From assembly GCA_965150505.1 (NCBI GenBank), contig CBCTVZ010000021.1, positions 1-27,707 on the forward strand: a stretch of DNA of 27,707 bases, written 5' to 3'. Position numbers and translations under genes: made by a program. This stretch comes from JAGZHZ01 sp965150505 (GTDB lineage: Bacteria > Bacillota > Clostridia > Lachnospirales > Lachnospiraceae). Below are positions 17,701 to 24,736 of this stretch, piece by piece. Under the pieces are notes generated by a model. The model was not told the DNA's origin. It saw only the letters and a list, made by a program, of their open reading frames with translations, and searched no databases. How positions within the stretch are numbered: position 1 is the stretch's first letter; each line of letters opens with the position of its first letter.

Positions 17701-18840
17701 GAAGCCTTTTAATTCAACCGGTTCTTGATCGGTTGAATCTTCAGCAGTAGGAAGTTCCCATTTACTTAAAGGAAGAGAAACAGAAATTCCTTTTTCAGAT
17801 TGATCTTCGGTGATCGCAATACCTGTCTGGATATCTGGGAGATCCTTATATTCTTCCGGATACGTTACCGTTACGGTTTCCGCTTCATAATCAATGGTGA
17901 AATCCGGTTCGCATGGAAGGATATTCCATTTTGTTGAGACAGAAGATTGTGTCAATGTAAAATTCGGGTCACTGGATGAAAGAAAGGCTTCTGCTGTTTT
18001 GTCTATACCAAGATCCGTACAGTCCTCAGAATAAGAATAACGCTCAACGGTCACACCAGAAGGAAGCGAATCCGGCAAAATTTCTGGTTTCTGTTCAGAA
18101 CCGTTATATTCAAAGTCTGTCTGTGTCCATTTGATTTGATCCAGAACAGATTTCTCATATGGAGCAGGAGAGATCGTGACACTCAGATCATCAGGAACAC
18201 AAAAAGTATAGTTTTTACTGTCAGCGCCTGAGACACCGTATCCTGTCACAGTGACTGGTTTATTTTCTCCTACATTTGGGTCTTCTACCGACATCTTGAC
18301 ATTGGCAAAATTGAGAACAATCTGATCTCCAGATACGAGATCGTTTCGGTCAAGCGTTCCAGGAGATTCGATCTGGATGGATGTCTCTCCATTATAAGCG
18401 CGGTCCGCTGCTTTGACATCTGTTAAATGCAGTTCTTTTGGTGTGATTTTGCATCCGGAAAAAGATACGCTCTGCGGCGCTTTGTACTTATGAGCATCTT
18501 CGCCGTTTAAATGATAGGTAACGGTGATCACTTTGCCGATTCCTGCATTTTTATCAGAAAAGTGCGCGGTAGCTTCCACTTTGACATCATCTCCAGCTTT
18601 AAAGCCAGATATTTCTCCCAATTCTAAAATTTCAGCATCTGTTGTTCCGTCATACACTTTTTCCGTATCCACACTTGGTTTTTTGGCTTTCAGCTCGATA
18701 AGTTCAGCGTCAGAATGCTGAACGTTAATCTGAACGGCATCTGTTGATGACTGTGCGATGACTGGCACTGCGCTGGCGGCGGTTGTCATAACAGCTACAG
18801 AAAGACAAATACCCATTGTTTTTACTTTTTTGTTTTTCAT
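14764..18840 (-). CDS. Giant secreted YDG/MBG repeat (Ig-like) surface protein
   Basis: The 1358-residue protein starts at the ATG at 18840, with AGGAGGAG ten bases upstream. A signal peptide (cleavage near residues 24-29) sends it out. The body is a string of beta-sandwich-type repeats: YDG-like modules from residue 63 (KVYDGTTD) and again with AYNGETS and KTYDGSAAS; two nearly identical 156-residue units (about 584-895) holding EIIWP-ASxLTYGQSLAES and LSYTYNGEAQN; a shorter related unit; then an MBG-like module (SKVYGEDDPEFAVLADG, near 970). Residues after about 1060 form a domain I do not recognise. No LPXTG motif, wall-binding repeats or C-terminal membrane segment are present, so how it stays on the cell, if it does, is unclear. 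Such proteins usually act as stalks or adhesins. A partner or ligand cannot be read from the sequence. Confidence 0.85.
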   Translation of the reverse strand: MKNKKVKTMGICLSVAVMTTAASAVPVIAQSSTDAVQINVQHSDAELIELKAKKPSVDTEKVYDGTTDAEILELGEISGFKAGDDVKVEATAHFSDKNAGIGKVITVTYHLNGEDAHKYKAPQSVSFSGCKITPKELHLTDVKAADRAYNGETSIQIESPGTLDRNDLVSGDQIVLNFANVKMSVEDPNVGENKPVTVTGYGVSGADSKNYTFCVPDDLSVTISPAPYEKSVLDQIKWTQTDFEYNGSEQKPEILPDSLPSGVTVERYSYSEDCTDLGIDKTAEAFLSSSDPNFTLTQSSVSTKWNILPCEPDFTIDYEAETVTVTYPEEYKDLPDIQTGIAITEDQSEKGISVSLPLSKWELPTAEDSTDQEPVELKGFLKNKQGDVFFSEPISIPSRPSFDPSAVLEQLSGSWTIQADSAVCDNWDSTGIELRLVFENGDFSPWQDTASFTDLEAGAHITGVEFRLKAIKEKQFASSIQRYDLDLYALTEASISVNDPLKKTYDGSAASISEEQYSYDGDSAVAVTWFDQDGNELAEAPIEVGTYSVVLSAPASAHYTEVTTEPIPYTIEKAPAPEIIWPSASDLTYGQSLAESFLCSDDPNGFFVWKDDTVIPSVSDSGLTLYTVVYHPFDTDHFDYTNVSLEHQIPASVQKAEAVIDVSDMVLSYTYNGEAQNINAGAVLNHEEAQLSYSIDSVTDVGTYEVTVSAPETDNYLEASAKVTITVEKAAAPEIIWPTASELTYGQSLAESVLSSDDSNGSFVWKDGDVIPSVSDSDATSYTVVYQPADTDHYDYSNVSLEQQITVSVQKAESIIDVSDMVLSYTYNGEAQNVNAGAVLNHEEAQLSYSIDSVTDAGTYDVTISAPETDNYLEASAEVTITVEKAAAPEIIWPTASSITYGESLSQSILNDGSVQYGSFEWAQDVAPDAGTASYEVIFTPSDTENYNWEQDQYTSEISVETAKKPVSVVVENASKVYGEDDPEFAVLADGLLDDSFEFHASRAVGEDVGTYEVTVDFSQNPNYDVTVTNGAFTIEPKQIPSVNMTTVCKVGCDLETQKQTVDVSLSDGSKILKQGTDYEVSYTEATENTPASITVTGLGNYSGTQQYNQFITDRFNNLCSFKASVVYDPATDQNVLMLNTESNRTETGEELLDEYGKPVYSQHNLSLTREFLDSLQAQSISQILFQLKETSLIIPVASLTQDSYTVRLAPMEYTDMTWREYVILDEYLELSGSYRIRITTPNEASQEVVPVASAPDACEADCVETAETQAVDTELDVTSQISGLKVRITKPESDKIAEAEGTALSQRKILLVLRGSMEFDAARVELLTQPAINYYETALPGSGMICLVQDRPENEWQ
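16157..17092 (-). repeat. Two 468-bp tandem units inside the giant surface-protein gene
   Basis: Unit 17092-16625 and unit 16624-16157 have exactly the same length (156 codons) and long stretches of near identity, each with one GCGGCCGC octamer (16646-16653 and 16178-16185). Single-base differences are scattered and mostly silent or conservative. A third, shortened relative follows to about 15950. The spacing continues exactly: the matching TTGGCCA boundary recurs at 17094, 16626 and 16158. Confidence 0.93.
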
Positions 18841-19166
18841 AAAAAATAGACTCCTCCTTTTTCAAAATATAGTTTTTTACCTTCTCTGGAAAATTGTTTG
18901 AAGAGTTATTATCTTTCTTTTTTATCTTTTATCCCCAAAAATAAGAAAAATAATAAGAATTCTTCTATTTTATTTTACTACAGATAAAGAGGAAAGAAAA
19001 TGGGGAATTATTAACTTTAATTATAAAAAAAATATAAAAAATCAAGAGAATATGAGGAATAAAAGTAAAAAAAGAGAAGAAAAGAAGATAGATGCTGTAT
19101 TTTTGTGAGAAGGTGAGAATGAAAAAAGAAAAATAGAGGGCATATATAGAACCTGAGTGAAAAGAA
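18841..19166. other. AT-rich divergent intergenic region
   Basis: This stretch separates the minus-strand surface-protein gene from the rightward YceG operon. It has the ribosome site of the former (18851-18858), a 10-bp palindrome AAGAATTCTT (18955-18964) and long A/G-rich runs on the plus strand. I see no convincing minus-strand -35/-10 pair, no coding frame and no strong hairpin. Confidence 0.6.
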
Positions 19167-19195
19167 TTGAAGCGCTATAAAGTGTATGATATAAT
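19167..19195 (+). promoter_or_regulatory. Sigma-A-like promoter of the YceG-TelA-TerD operon
   Basis: TTGAAG (19167-19172), a 17-base spacer and a perfect TATAAT (19190-19195), about 36 bases before the ATG at 19232. Confidence 0.82.
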
Positions 19196-19231
19196 AACAA
19201 AAGAAAATGAGGAAAGCGAAAGGGTCAAAAT

Positions 19232-21508
19232 ATGATATATAAAAGAGAGCAGATTAAAGAGCTGAACGATTATTTTGTAAACCTTTCTGAGAGGAAAGGA
19301 AGGGGTGTCTATTTCTATCGCATTTGCGGCAGCAATGCAGAAATTTTACAGTTTATCGAACAGTATTTCGATACAGCAAGGCGATTTGGCGTTGTGATTC
19401 AGGGGAAAATTCCAAATCCAGATGAACAGCAGCTTTCTTATTATACAGAAATGATGGGAAATACATTTATACAGGAAATTTCATTCTTGAAAGAGGCCTT
19501 AAAGAAATGGCTGCCGAGATTGAATCCATCTCAGAGAGAAAATGTCGCCTCATCGATTCTGAATACTTTGGAGAAAATGAAAAAAGAAGGAAAAAGTCAG
19601 GATATGATACGGAATGCTTATATTAAATTCATGTGCTGGCTATATTATAAATTTGAAAGGATTCTTCATCTGCTTGGTCAGGAGACATTGCCTAAAATTT
19701 TATATGAAGGGACACTTAGTCGATATGAACTAGATCTGTTTTGTATTTTAGCAGATGCAGGATGTGATATTGTATGTCTGGAATATGAGGGAGATGCCGG
19801 ATATCAAAGGATTGATCCGCAGAGCAAATGCTCCATGCTTTATCAGAAAAATGGAACGGAGTCCTTTCCAAAAGGATTTTCACTTTCTGTTTTAATGAAA
19901 CAAAAGCAACAGAAAGATCGACTGGCGGTTGTCTATGACAGACGCAAGATTTTAAATCCTGTGACGAATGTGTGGATGGGAAAAAATCAGAATCTCTTTG
20001 AGGAGTCTTTGAAAGCGCCGCAGGAGAGAGGAAACAATCCGCAGTCGTTTTATAATTTGTTTGTACAGATCGTTGGCGTTCCAGATAAATTAACGTATTC
20101 GCAGGAATTATTTCACTGGAAAATGGAGCTTGAGACGAGAAAAAGAAATTTTTTTGTATTTTCAGAAATTTTTTCTCCAGAAAATGAGGAGATTCGCATG
20201 GTAGGTGCGAAGAACTATACAGACTTGGAACAAATGATTCTGGATTTGGCATTGCGTCTGAAATCAACAGGCCATGAAAATCTGGATCATCAAGTGAGAA
20301 ATGCTTTTGTCAAACAGATGACGGAAAAAGATCCAGAGTCTGATGGAAACCTTCACAGAAAAAAGAATGAGGCAGTTTATCTGATTTGTTGGTTTAACCG
20401 TTACGCAGGTCAGATTTTCAAAGGATATCAGTCTGGACAGGTTGGAACGGTCGTCTATTTTGGATGGTGTAAAAATAACTATGAGGCAATCTTTTTGAAA
20501 ATGCTTTCCAGAATGCCGCTGGATGTCATTATCCTTTCACCGAATGCGGAGAGGGAAAGCTATTTAAAAGATCAGCGTCTTGTTGAAAAAAGATATCCAA
20601 ATTCACTGGCGCTTGACACATTTCCTGAAACGCCTGGGCAGATGAGTACCGGAACAGTGGCATATCATGCGGAACAGGAATTAAATGAAATGATGTATCA
20701 AGATACGGGAATGTATCGCAATCGTCAATATACGAAAGCAGAAGCAACGATACTTCAGACGATGTATGAGGAAGTGGAACAGCTTTGGAATCAGGAATTA
20801 AAATATCGTCCTGGTTTTGATACTATTCAAGATAAGGTAGTGTTACCTGTTCTTGCGGCAAAGATCTGCGGAGTAAAAAACAGAGACGATGAGGCATATT
20901 GGAAGATGATCCGAAAGATGTGTACGGAGGAGACTTTGGTGCTCACACATCCGGACTGGTTTCAAAAAGGGGATTCTTTTATGGGAGAAACTCCGAGGAT
21001 GATCACAAATGGCAGAATAGATAAGAGAAAAGTCAAGGAGTCAAAGCTGTACAAATATGGAATCCTGAGAGAAGATGTGCAGGATTATATTCTGGACAAG
21101 ACGCAGCAGCTCATCAGCAAAAAGATCATAAAAGGAACATTTGAACGCGGAATGGAATATCGGATTTTGGCAGTTGCCCTTGATCTGAACAAAGAGGTTG
21201 TCAGAATGATTCAACAGTTTGATTTTACAAAAAAGAATCCGAAACTTCTTGTGATTGCGGTCAATGAAAAAGTATTTTTGCCAGAAGACGCTATCGGGAT
21301 GGCATTGCTTTCGATGATGGGATTTGATGTGGCGATGTTTGTTCCAACAGGATATCAGGTATTTGAACAAAATTTTAATGAAGTATTTTGGAAGGAACAT
21401 CAGATAGGAGATTATCTGTATGATTTACATATTCCGGTATTGAAATCGGAGGAAAGCGGATTTTCCCAACTGGGGGGATTCTTCAATCGAATATTTAAGA
21501 AAGGGTGA
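19232..21508 (+). CDS. YceG-family protein of the Ter/tellurite-type stress locus
   Basis: The start is ATG 19232, seven bases after GAAAGGG. The 758-residue product is soluble, with no signal peptide or membrane segment. I assign it to the YceG family (linked in genome surveys to Ter systems as a putative part of a biosynthetic module) mainly from its place directly before telA and terD genes and from its general character; Bacillus YceG is shorter, so a longer variant is possible. The C-terminal part contains strands such as NPKLLVIAVNEKVFLPEDA and MMGFDVAMFVPTGYQVFE that look like a repeated alpha/beta domain; similar wording near 420-450 (VVYFGWCKNNYEAIFLKMLSRM, PLDVIILSPN) suggests an internal duplication. 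The biochemical activity is unknown. The next gene begins seven bases after its stop. Confidence 0.65.
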   Translation: MIYKREQIKELNDYFVNLSERKGRGVYFYRICGSNAEILQFIEQYFDTARRFGVVIQGKIPNPDEQQLSYYTEMMGNTFIQEISFLKEALKKWLPRLNPSQRENVASSILNTLEKMKKEGKSQDMIRNAYIKFMCWLYYKFERILHLLGQETLPKILYEGTLSRYELDLFCILADAGCDIVCLEYEGDAGYQRIDPQSKCSMLYQKNGTESFPKGFSLSVLMKQKQQKDRLAVVYDRRKILNPVTNVWMGKNQNLFEESLKAPQERGNNPQSFYNLFVQIVGVPDKLTYSQELFHWKMELETRKRNFFVFSEIFSPENEEIRMVGAKNYTDLEQMILDLALRLKSTGHENLDHQVRNAFVKQMTEKDPESDGNLHRKKNEAVYLICWFNRYAGQIFKGYQSGQVGTVVYFGWCKNNYEAIFLKMLSRMPLDVIILSPNAERESYLKDQRLVEKRYPNSLALDTFPETPGQMSTGTVAYHAEQELNEMMYQDTGMYRNRQYTKAEATILQTMYEEVEQLWNQELKYRPGFDTIQDKVVLPVLAAKICGVKNRDDEAYWKMIRKMCTEETLVLTHPDWFQKGDSFMGETPRMITNGRIDKRKVKESKLYKYGILREDVQDYILDKTQQLISKKIIKGTFERGMEYRILAVALDLNKEVVRMIQQFDFTKKNPKLLVIAVNEKVFLPEDAIGMALLSMMGFDVAMFVPTGYQVFEQNFNEVFWKEHQIGDYLYDLHIPVLKSEESGFSQLGGFFNRIFKKG

Positions 21509-21515
21509 GGAAGTT

Positions 21516-22658
21516 ATGGGACTTAATTTTAGCAATCCTTCTGTACAGCCTGCGCCAGAGCCACAGGTACAGACAGCGGTGGAGATGGAAATTGTGCCAT
21601 TTAATATTCAGGCAGACAAACAGCAGCTGACAGAAAAGATGGTAAATTCTGAGGAAGTAGATAAAATCGTAAGTACGCTGTCTGTCTATGAATTGGAAAC
21701 CATCGTTAGTTTTGGAAGTGAAGTAGCAGAAAATATTTCAAAATGTTCGGACGGGATCTTAAACAGTATCAATATGAGCCAACTTGACAATTCCAGTGAA
21801 ATGTTGAATACCCTGGCAAAAATCATGGAAAAATTTGATATTGACGAGCTGAAAGAAAAACCGGGACTGTTTGGAAAAATGTTTGGAAATCTTAGAAAAC
21901 AGGTAGACAAGATTTTGGATAAATACCATACGATGGGGCAGGAAGTGGATAAAATCTACGTTCAGCTTAAAAAGTATGAAGAAGAAATCAAACAGTCAAA
22001 TCAGAAACTGGAAAAGATGTTTGAGACGAATGTGGAATATTTTCATGAATTGGAGAAATATATTCTTGCTGGAGAGCAGGGAATCGGAGAAATCCAAGCG
22101 TATTACGATCAAAGACGACAGGAATTTGAAACAAGCGGTGATGCTTCCATTCAGTTTGAGTTAAGCTCTCTGGAGCAGGCAAGAGTAATGTTAGAACAGA
22201 GAGTGCAGGATTTGCGAATTGCAGAAAATGTGGCGATGCAGTCGATTCCGATGATCAAGACGATGGAATTTAGCAATATGAATCTGGTTCGGAAAATTAA
22301 TTCTGCATTTATTATCACACTGCCAGTATTCAAACAGGCGCTGACGCAGGCAATCTTATTGAAACGTCAGAAAATACAGGCAGATGCGATGGCGGCGCTT
22401 GATGCAAAGACAAATGAGATGCTTTTGAAAAATGCTCAGAACACGGTTGCACAGTCAAAACTGACCGCACAGCTTGCATCTGGAAGCTCCATCAAAATGG
22501 AAACTCTGGAATCAACGTGGCATACTATCGTAAGTGGAATTGAGGAGACGAAGTCCATTCAGGAAAATGCCAAAAAGAAGAGAGAAGAAGATAAAGTTCG
22601 CTTAAATGCCATCAAGGATGAATACAAAGCAATTATTATGAAATCTTCTGTAAAATAA
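21516..22658 (+). CDS. TelA-family toxic anion resistance protein
   Basis: The 380-residue protein has no signal peptide and is strongly helical and charged, with predicted coiled coil from about 120 to 250. The TelA family features are MEFSNMNLVRKINSAFIITLPVFKQAL (core, about 252-278 in two parts), LLKRQKIQADAMAALD and the C-terminal STWHTIVSGIEETKSIQ. Its GTGAGGAAG ribosome site overlaps the stop of the YceG gene, so the two are co-translated. TelA proteins accompany TerD and are associated with resistance to tellurite and other stresses; the molecular role is unproven. It corresponds to YceH of the Bacillus yce operon. Confidence 0.88.
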   Translation: MGLNFSNPSVQPAPEPQVQTAVEMEIVPFNIQADKQQLTEKMVNSEEVDKIVSTLSVYELETIVSFGSEVAENISKCSDGILNSINMSQLDNSSEMLNTLAKIMEKFDIDELKEKPGLFGKMFGNLRKQVDKILDKYHTMGQEVDKIYVQLKKYEEEIKQSNQKLEKMFETNVEYFHELEKYILAGEQGIGEIQAYYDQRRQEFETSGDASIQFELSSLEQARVMLEQRVQDLRIAENVAMQSIPMIKTMEFSNMNLVRKINSAFIITLPVFKQALTQAILLKRQKIQADAMAALDAKTNEMLLKNAQNTVAQSKLTAQLASGSSIKMETLESTWHTIVSGIEETKSIQENAKKKREEDKVRLNAIKDEYKAIIMKSSVK

Positions 22659-22725
22659 ATCATTATTTTTCAAAAAAGGCAGGAATGCCGAACAGCAGAA
22701 TAAAAGAAAAAAGGAGGAAATGTGT

Positions 22726-23307
22726 ATGCCTATTAATCTTCAAAAAGGACAAAAAGTAAGTTTATCAAAAGGAAATCCAGGATTAAAGAAATTGATGGTT
22801 GGACTTGGATGGGATACGAATCAGTACGATGGCGGATACGATTTTGACTTGGATGCGGCTGCATTTTTGCTGGGCAGCGATGGAAAGTGTCCTACTCCGG
22901 AAGAATTTATTTTTTATGGAAATCTGAAACATTCCAGTGAATCGGTTGAGCATGTCGGAGACAACAGAACAGGCGAGGGAGAGGGCGATGATGAAGTGAT
23001 TTTGATAGACCTCTCTAAAATACCTGAAAATATACAGAGAATTGCATTTACTGTTACCATCTATGAAGCAGAAGAGCGCAGACAAAATTTCGGTCAGGTG
23101 AGCAATTCCTATATCCGTGTGGTGGATGATGTGACAGGAACAGAATTGATCCGGTATGATTTAGGGGAAGATTTCTCGATAGAGACAGCGATTGTTGTCG
23201 GAGAAATCTATAAACATAACGGCGAATGGAAGTTTAACGCAATCGGAAGCGGATATCAGGGTGGCCTTGCAGCTCTTTGCGCAAGCTATGGAATTGATGC
23301 AGAGTAA
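22726..23307 (+). CDS. TerD-family calcium-binding stress protein, copy 1
   Basis: I place the start at ATG 22726, eight bases after AGGAGG (22712-22717); the ATG at 22720 is only two bases from it. The 193-residue TerD domain fills the protein. The acidic Ca2+-binding segments are visible as DFDLDAAAFLL and GDNRTGEGEGDDE. The end, HNGEWKFNAIGSGYQGGLAALC, is shared almost exactly with copy 2. TerD proteins are cytoplasmic or membrane-associated and bind Ca2+; their place in tellurite, phage or envelope stress is known phenotypically only. The gap from telA is 67 bases without a terminator. Confidence 0.94.
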   Translation: MPINLQKGQKVSLSKGNPGLKKLMVGLGWDTNQYDGGYDFDLDAAAFLLGSDGKCPTPEEFIFYGNLKHSSESVEHVGDNRTGEGEGDDEVILIDLSKIPENIQRIAFTVTIYEAEERRQNFGQVSNSYIRVVDDVTGTELIRYDLGEDFSIETAIVVGEIYKHNGEWKFNAIGSGYQGGLAALCASYGIDAE

Positions 23308-23373
23308 AAAAGACAACATAGATATATGATATTTTATATATAAATTTCTTTACTAAAAAAAGGAGGAATCAAT

Positions 23374-23955
23374 ATGCCAGTTTGTTTATCAAAAGGACAA
23401 AAAGTCAATCTTACAAAGGACAATCCAGGACTTCAGAAAGTAATTGTAGGACTTGGATGGGATTTAAACCGTTATGATACGGGTGGAGATTTTGACCTGG
23501 ATGCAGCGGTATTTATGCTGACTGACAGTGGTAAGGTATCAAGACAGGAGGATTTTGTATTTTATGGAAATCCGAAAGATCCAAGCGGAGCTGTTCAGCA
23601 TATGGGAGACAACCGCACAGGAGCAGGAGAAGGAGAAGATGAACAGATTCTGATTGATCTTTCAAAAGTTCCAGACAATATCACAAAGATTGCAATTACC
23701 GTTACGATCTATGATGCTGAGGGACGCAGACAGAATTTCGGACAGGTGAATAACTCCTTTATCCGTCTTTACAATGAACAGAATAATCAGGAACTTTTGC
23801 GTTATGATCTGGAAGAAGACTTTTCGATTGAGACAGCCGCAGTGTTTGGCGAGTTATACAAACATAACGGCGAATGGAAGTTTAATGCAATCGGAAGCGG
23901 ATACCAGGGCGGTCTTGCAGCTCTTTGCGCAGGATATGGCGTAGAGACAGAATAG
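23374..23955 (+). CDS. TerD-family calcium-binding stress protein, copy 2
   Basis: This 193-residue protein starts at ATG 23374, seven bases after AGGAGG. It aligns to copy 1 without gaps, with about two thirds identical residues by eye. The Ca2+-binding acidic segments DFDLDAAVFML and GDNRTGAGEGEDE are intact. A 66-base AT-rich spacer separates it from copy 1. The third copy starts nine bases after its stop, with an AGGAGG that overlaps the stop codon. Confidence 0.94.
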   Translation: MPVCLSKGQKVNLTKDNPGLQKVIVGLGWDLNRYDTGGDFDLDAAVFMLTDSGKVSRQEDFVFYGNPKDPSGAVQHMGDNRTGAGEGEDEQILIDLSKVPDNITKIAITVTIYDAEGRRQNFGQVNNSFIRLYNEQNNQELLRYDLEEDFSIETAAVFGELYKHNGEWKFNAIGSGYQGGLAALCAGYGVETE

Positions 23956-23964
23956 GAGGCATAT

Positions 23965-24567
23965 ATGGCAATAAGTTTGAAAAAGGGTCAAAAAATCAGC
24001 CTGACAAAAGAAAATGCAGGTCTTGATAAAGTGATCATAGGGCTTGGCTGGGATGCGGCAGAAAAAGAACAAAAAGGCGGATTTATGTCTATGTTCAAGA
24101 CAAAACCGGCAAATATCGACTGTGATGCTTCTGTTTTGATGCTGAGAGATGGAAAATTAGTGAAAAATGAAGACATCGTTTATTTTGGACGATTAAAACA
24201 TGCTTCTGGATCTGTTCAGCATATGGGAGATAACCTCACCGGTGAAGGAATGGGCGATGATGAGCAGATTGTTGTAGAATTAAGCCGTGTTCCTCAAGAC
24301 TACGACAGAATCATTGTTGTGGCTAATATTTATCAGGCAAAACAGCGTAAGCAGGATTTTGGAATGATCAAAAATGCGTATATTCGTATTATGGATGGAA
24401 AGACAAATAAAGAGTTGTGCATCTACAATCTGTCAGATAATTATGATGATATGAGCGCAATGATTTTTGGAGAACTTTACCGTCGAGACAACGAGTGGAA
24501 ATTTAATGCGATTGGTCAGGGAACACAGGATGAAAGTCTGAGCGATCTGGCAAAACGATATCTGTAA
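23965..24567 (+). CDS. TerD-family protein, divergent copy 3
   Basis: The 200-residue protein is clearly TerD but has an insert, GGFMSMFKTKPAN (about residues 37-49), just before the first acidic segment. There NIDCDASVLML replaces the DFDLD pattern of the other two. The second acidic segment GDNLTGEGMGDDE is intact. The C-terminus ends SDLAKRYL instead of the Gly-rich tail. It may bind Ca2+ differently or act as a non-equivalent subunit. In the Bacillus yce operon a comparably divergent TerD relative (YceC) sits with two more similar ones. Translation is probably coupled to copy 2. Confidence 0.92.
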   Translation: MAISLKKGQKISLTKENAGLDKVIIGLGWDAAEKEQKGGFMSMFKTKPANIDCDASVLMLRDGKLVKNEDIVYFGRLKHASGSVQHMGDNLTGEGMGDDEQIVVELSRVPQDYDRIIVVANIYQAKQRKQDFGMIKNAYIRIMDGKTNKELCIYNLSDNYDDMSAMIFGELYRRDNEWKFNAIGQGTQDESLSDLAKRYL

Positions 24568-24604
24568 AAATCAGATATGGTTAAAATGCTCAGGAGCGGG
24601 CAAA

Positions 24605-24670
24605 ATGAAAAAAAGAAAGCAAGCGCTTGAAGCGATAAAAGAGTGCTTTGAAATGGTCAACTACCCATAA
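24605..24670 (+). CDS. Possible 21-residue leader peptide ahead of the Ca2+ pump gene
   Basis: AGGAG (24592-24596) stands eight bases before ATG 24605. The frame reads 21 codons (MKKRKQALEAIKECFEMVNYP) and stops with TAA at 24668-24670, just past the 5' arm of the palindrome at 24657-24692. The N-terminus is basic and the rest could form a short amphipathic helix. Translation would open the 5' arm, so it might act on RNA structure. A chance frame is equally possible, and it has no recognisable relatives. Confidence 0.25.
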   Translation: MKKRKQALEAIKECFEMVNYP

Positions 24671-24692
24671 CCTCTAGGTCATGGGTAGTTGA
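24657..24692. repeat. 36-base palindrome between terD copy 3 and the Ca2+ ATPase gene
   Basis: TCAACTACCCAT (24657-24668) pairs perfectly with ATGGGTAGTTGA (24681-24692). Inside, ACC/GGT adds three pairs past one mismatch, closing a TCTA tetraloop. Direct repeats of TTGAAATG stand beside it (24648-24655) and at its right edge (24689-24696), and AAGAGTG (24639-24645) can pair with CGCTCTT (24702-24708). There is no T run, so it is not a terminator. It resembles the subterminal hairpins of IS200/IS605 elements, but no transposase is present. Confidence 0.85.
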
Positions 24693-24736
24693 AATGTGTG
24701 ACGCTCTTGAAGTAAAAGAAAATGGAGAACAATAAA

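Noticed and set aside
19167..19180. TTGAAGCGCTATAA as a catabolite-repression (cre) site.
   Set aside because: It matches only 11 of 14 consensus positions, lacks the TG start, and overlaps a -35 box that explains most of it.
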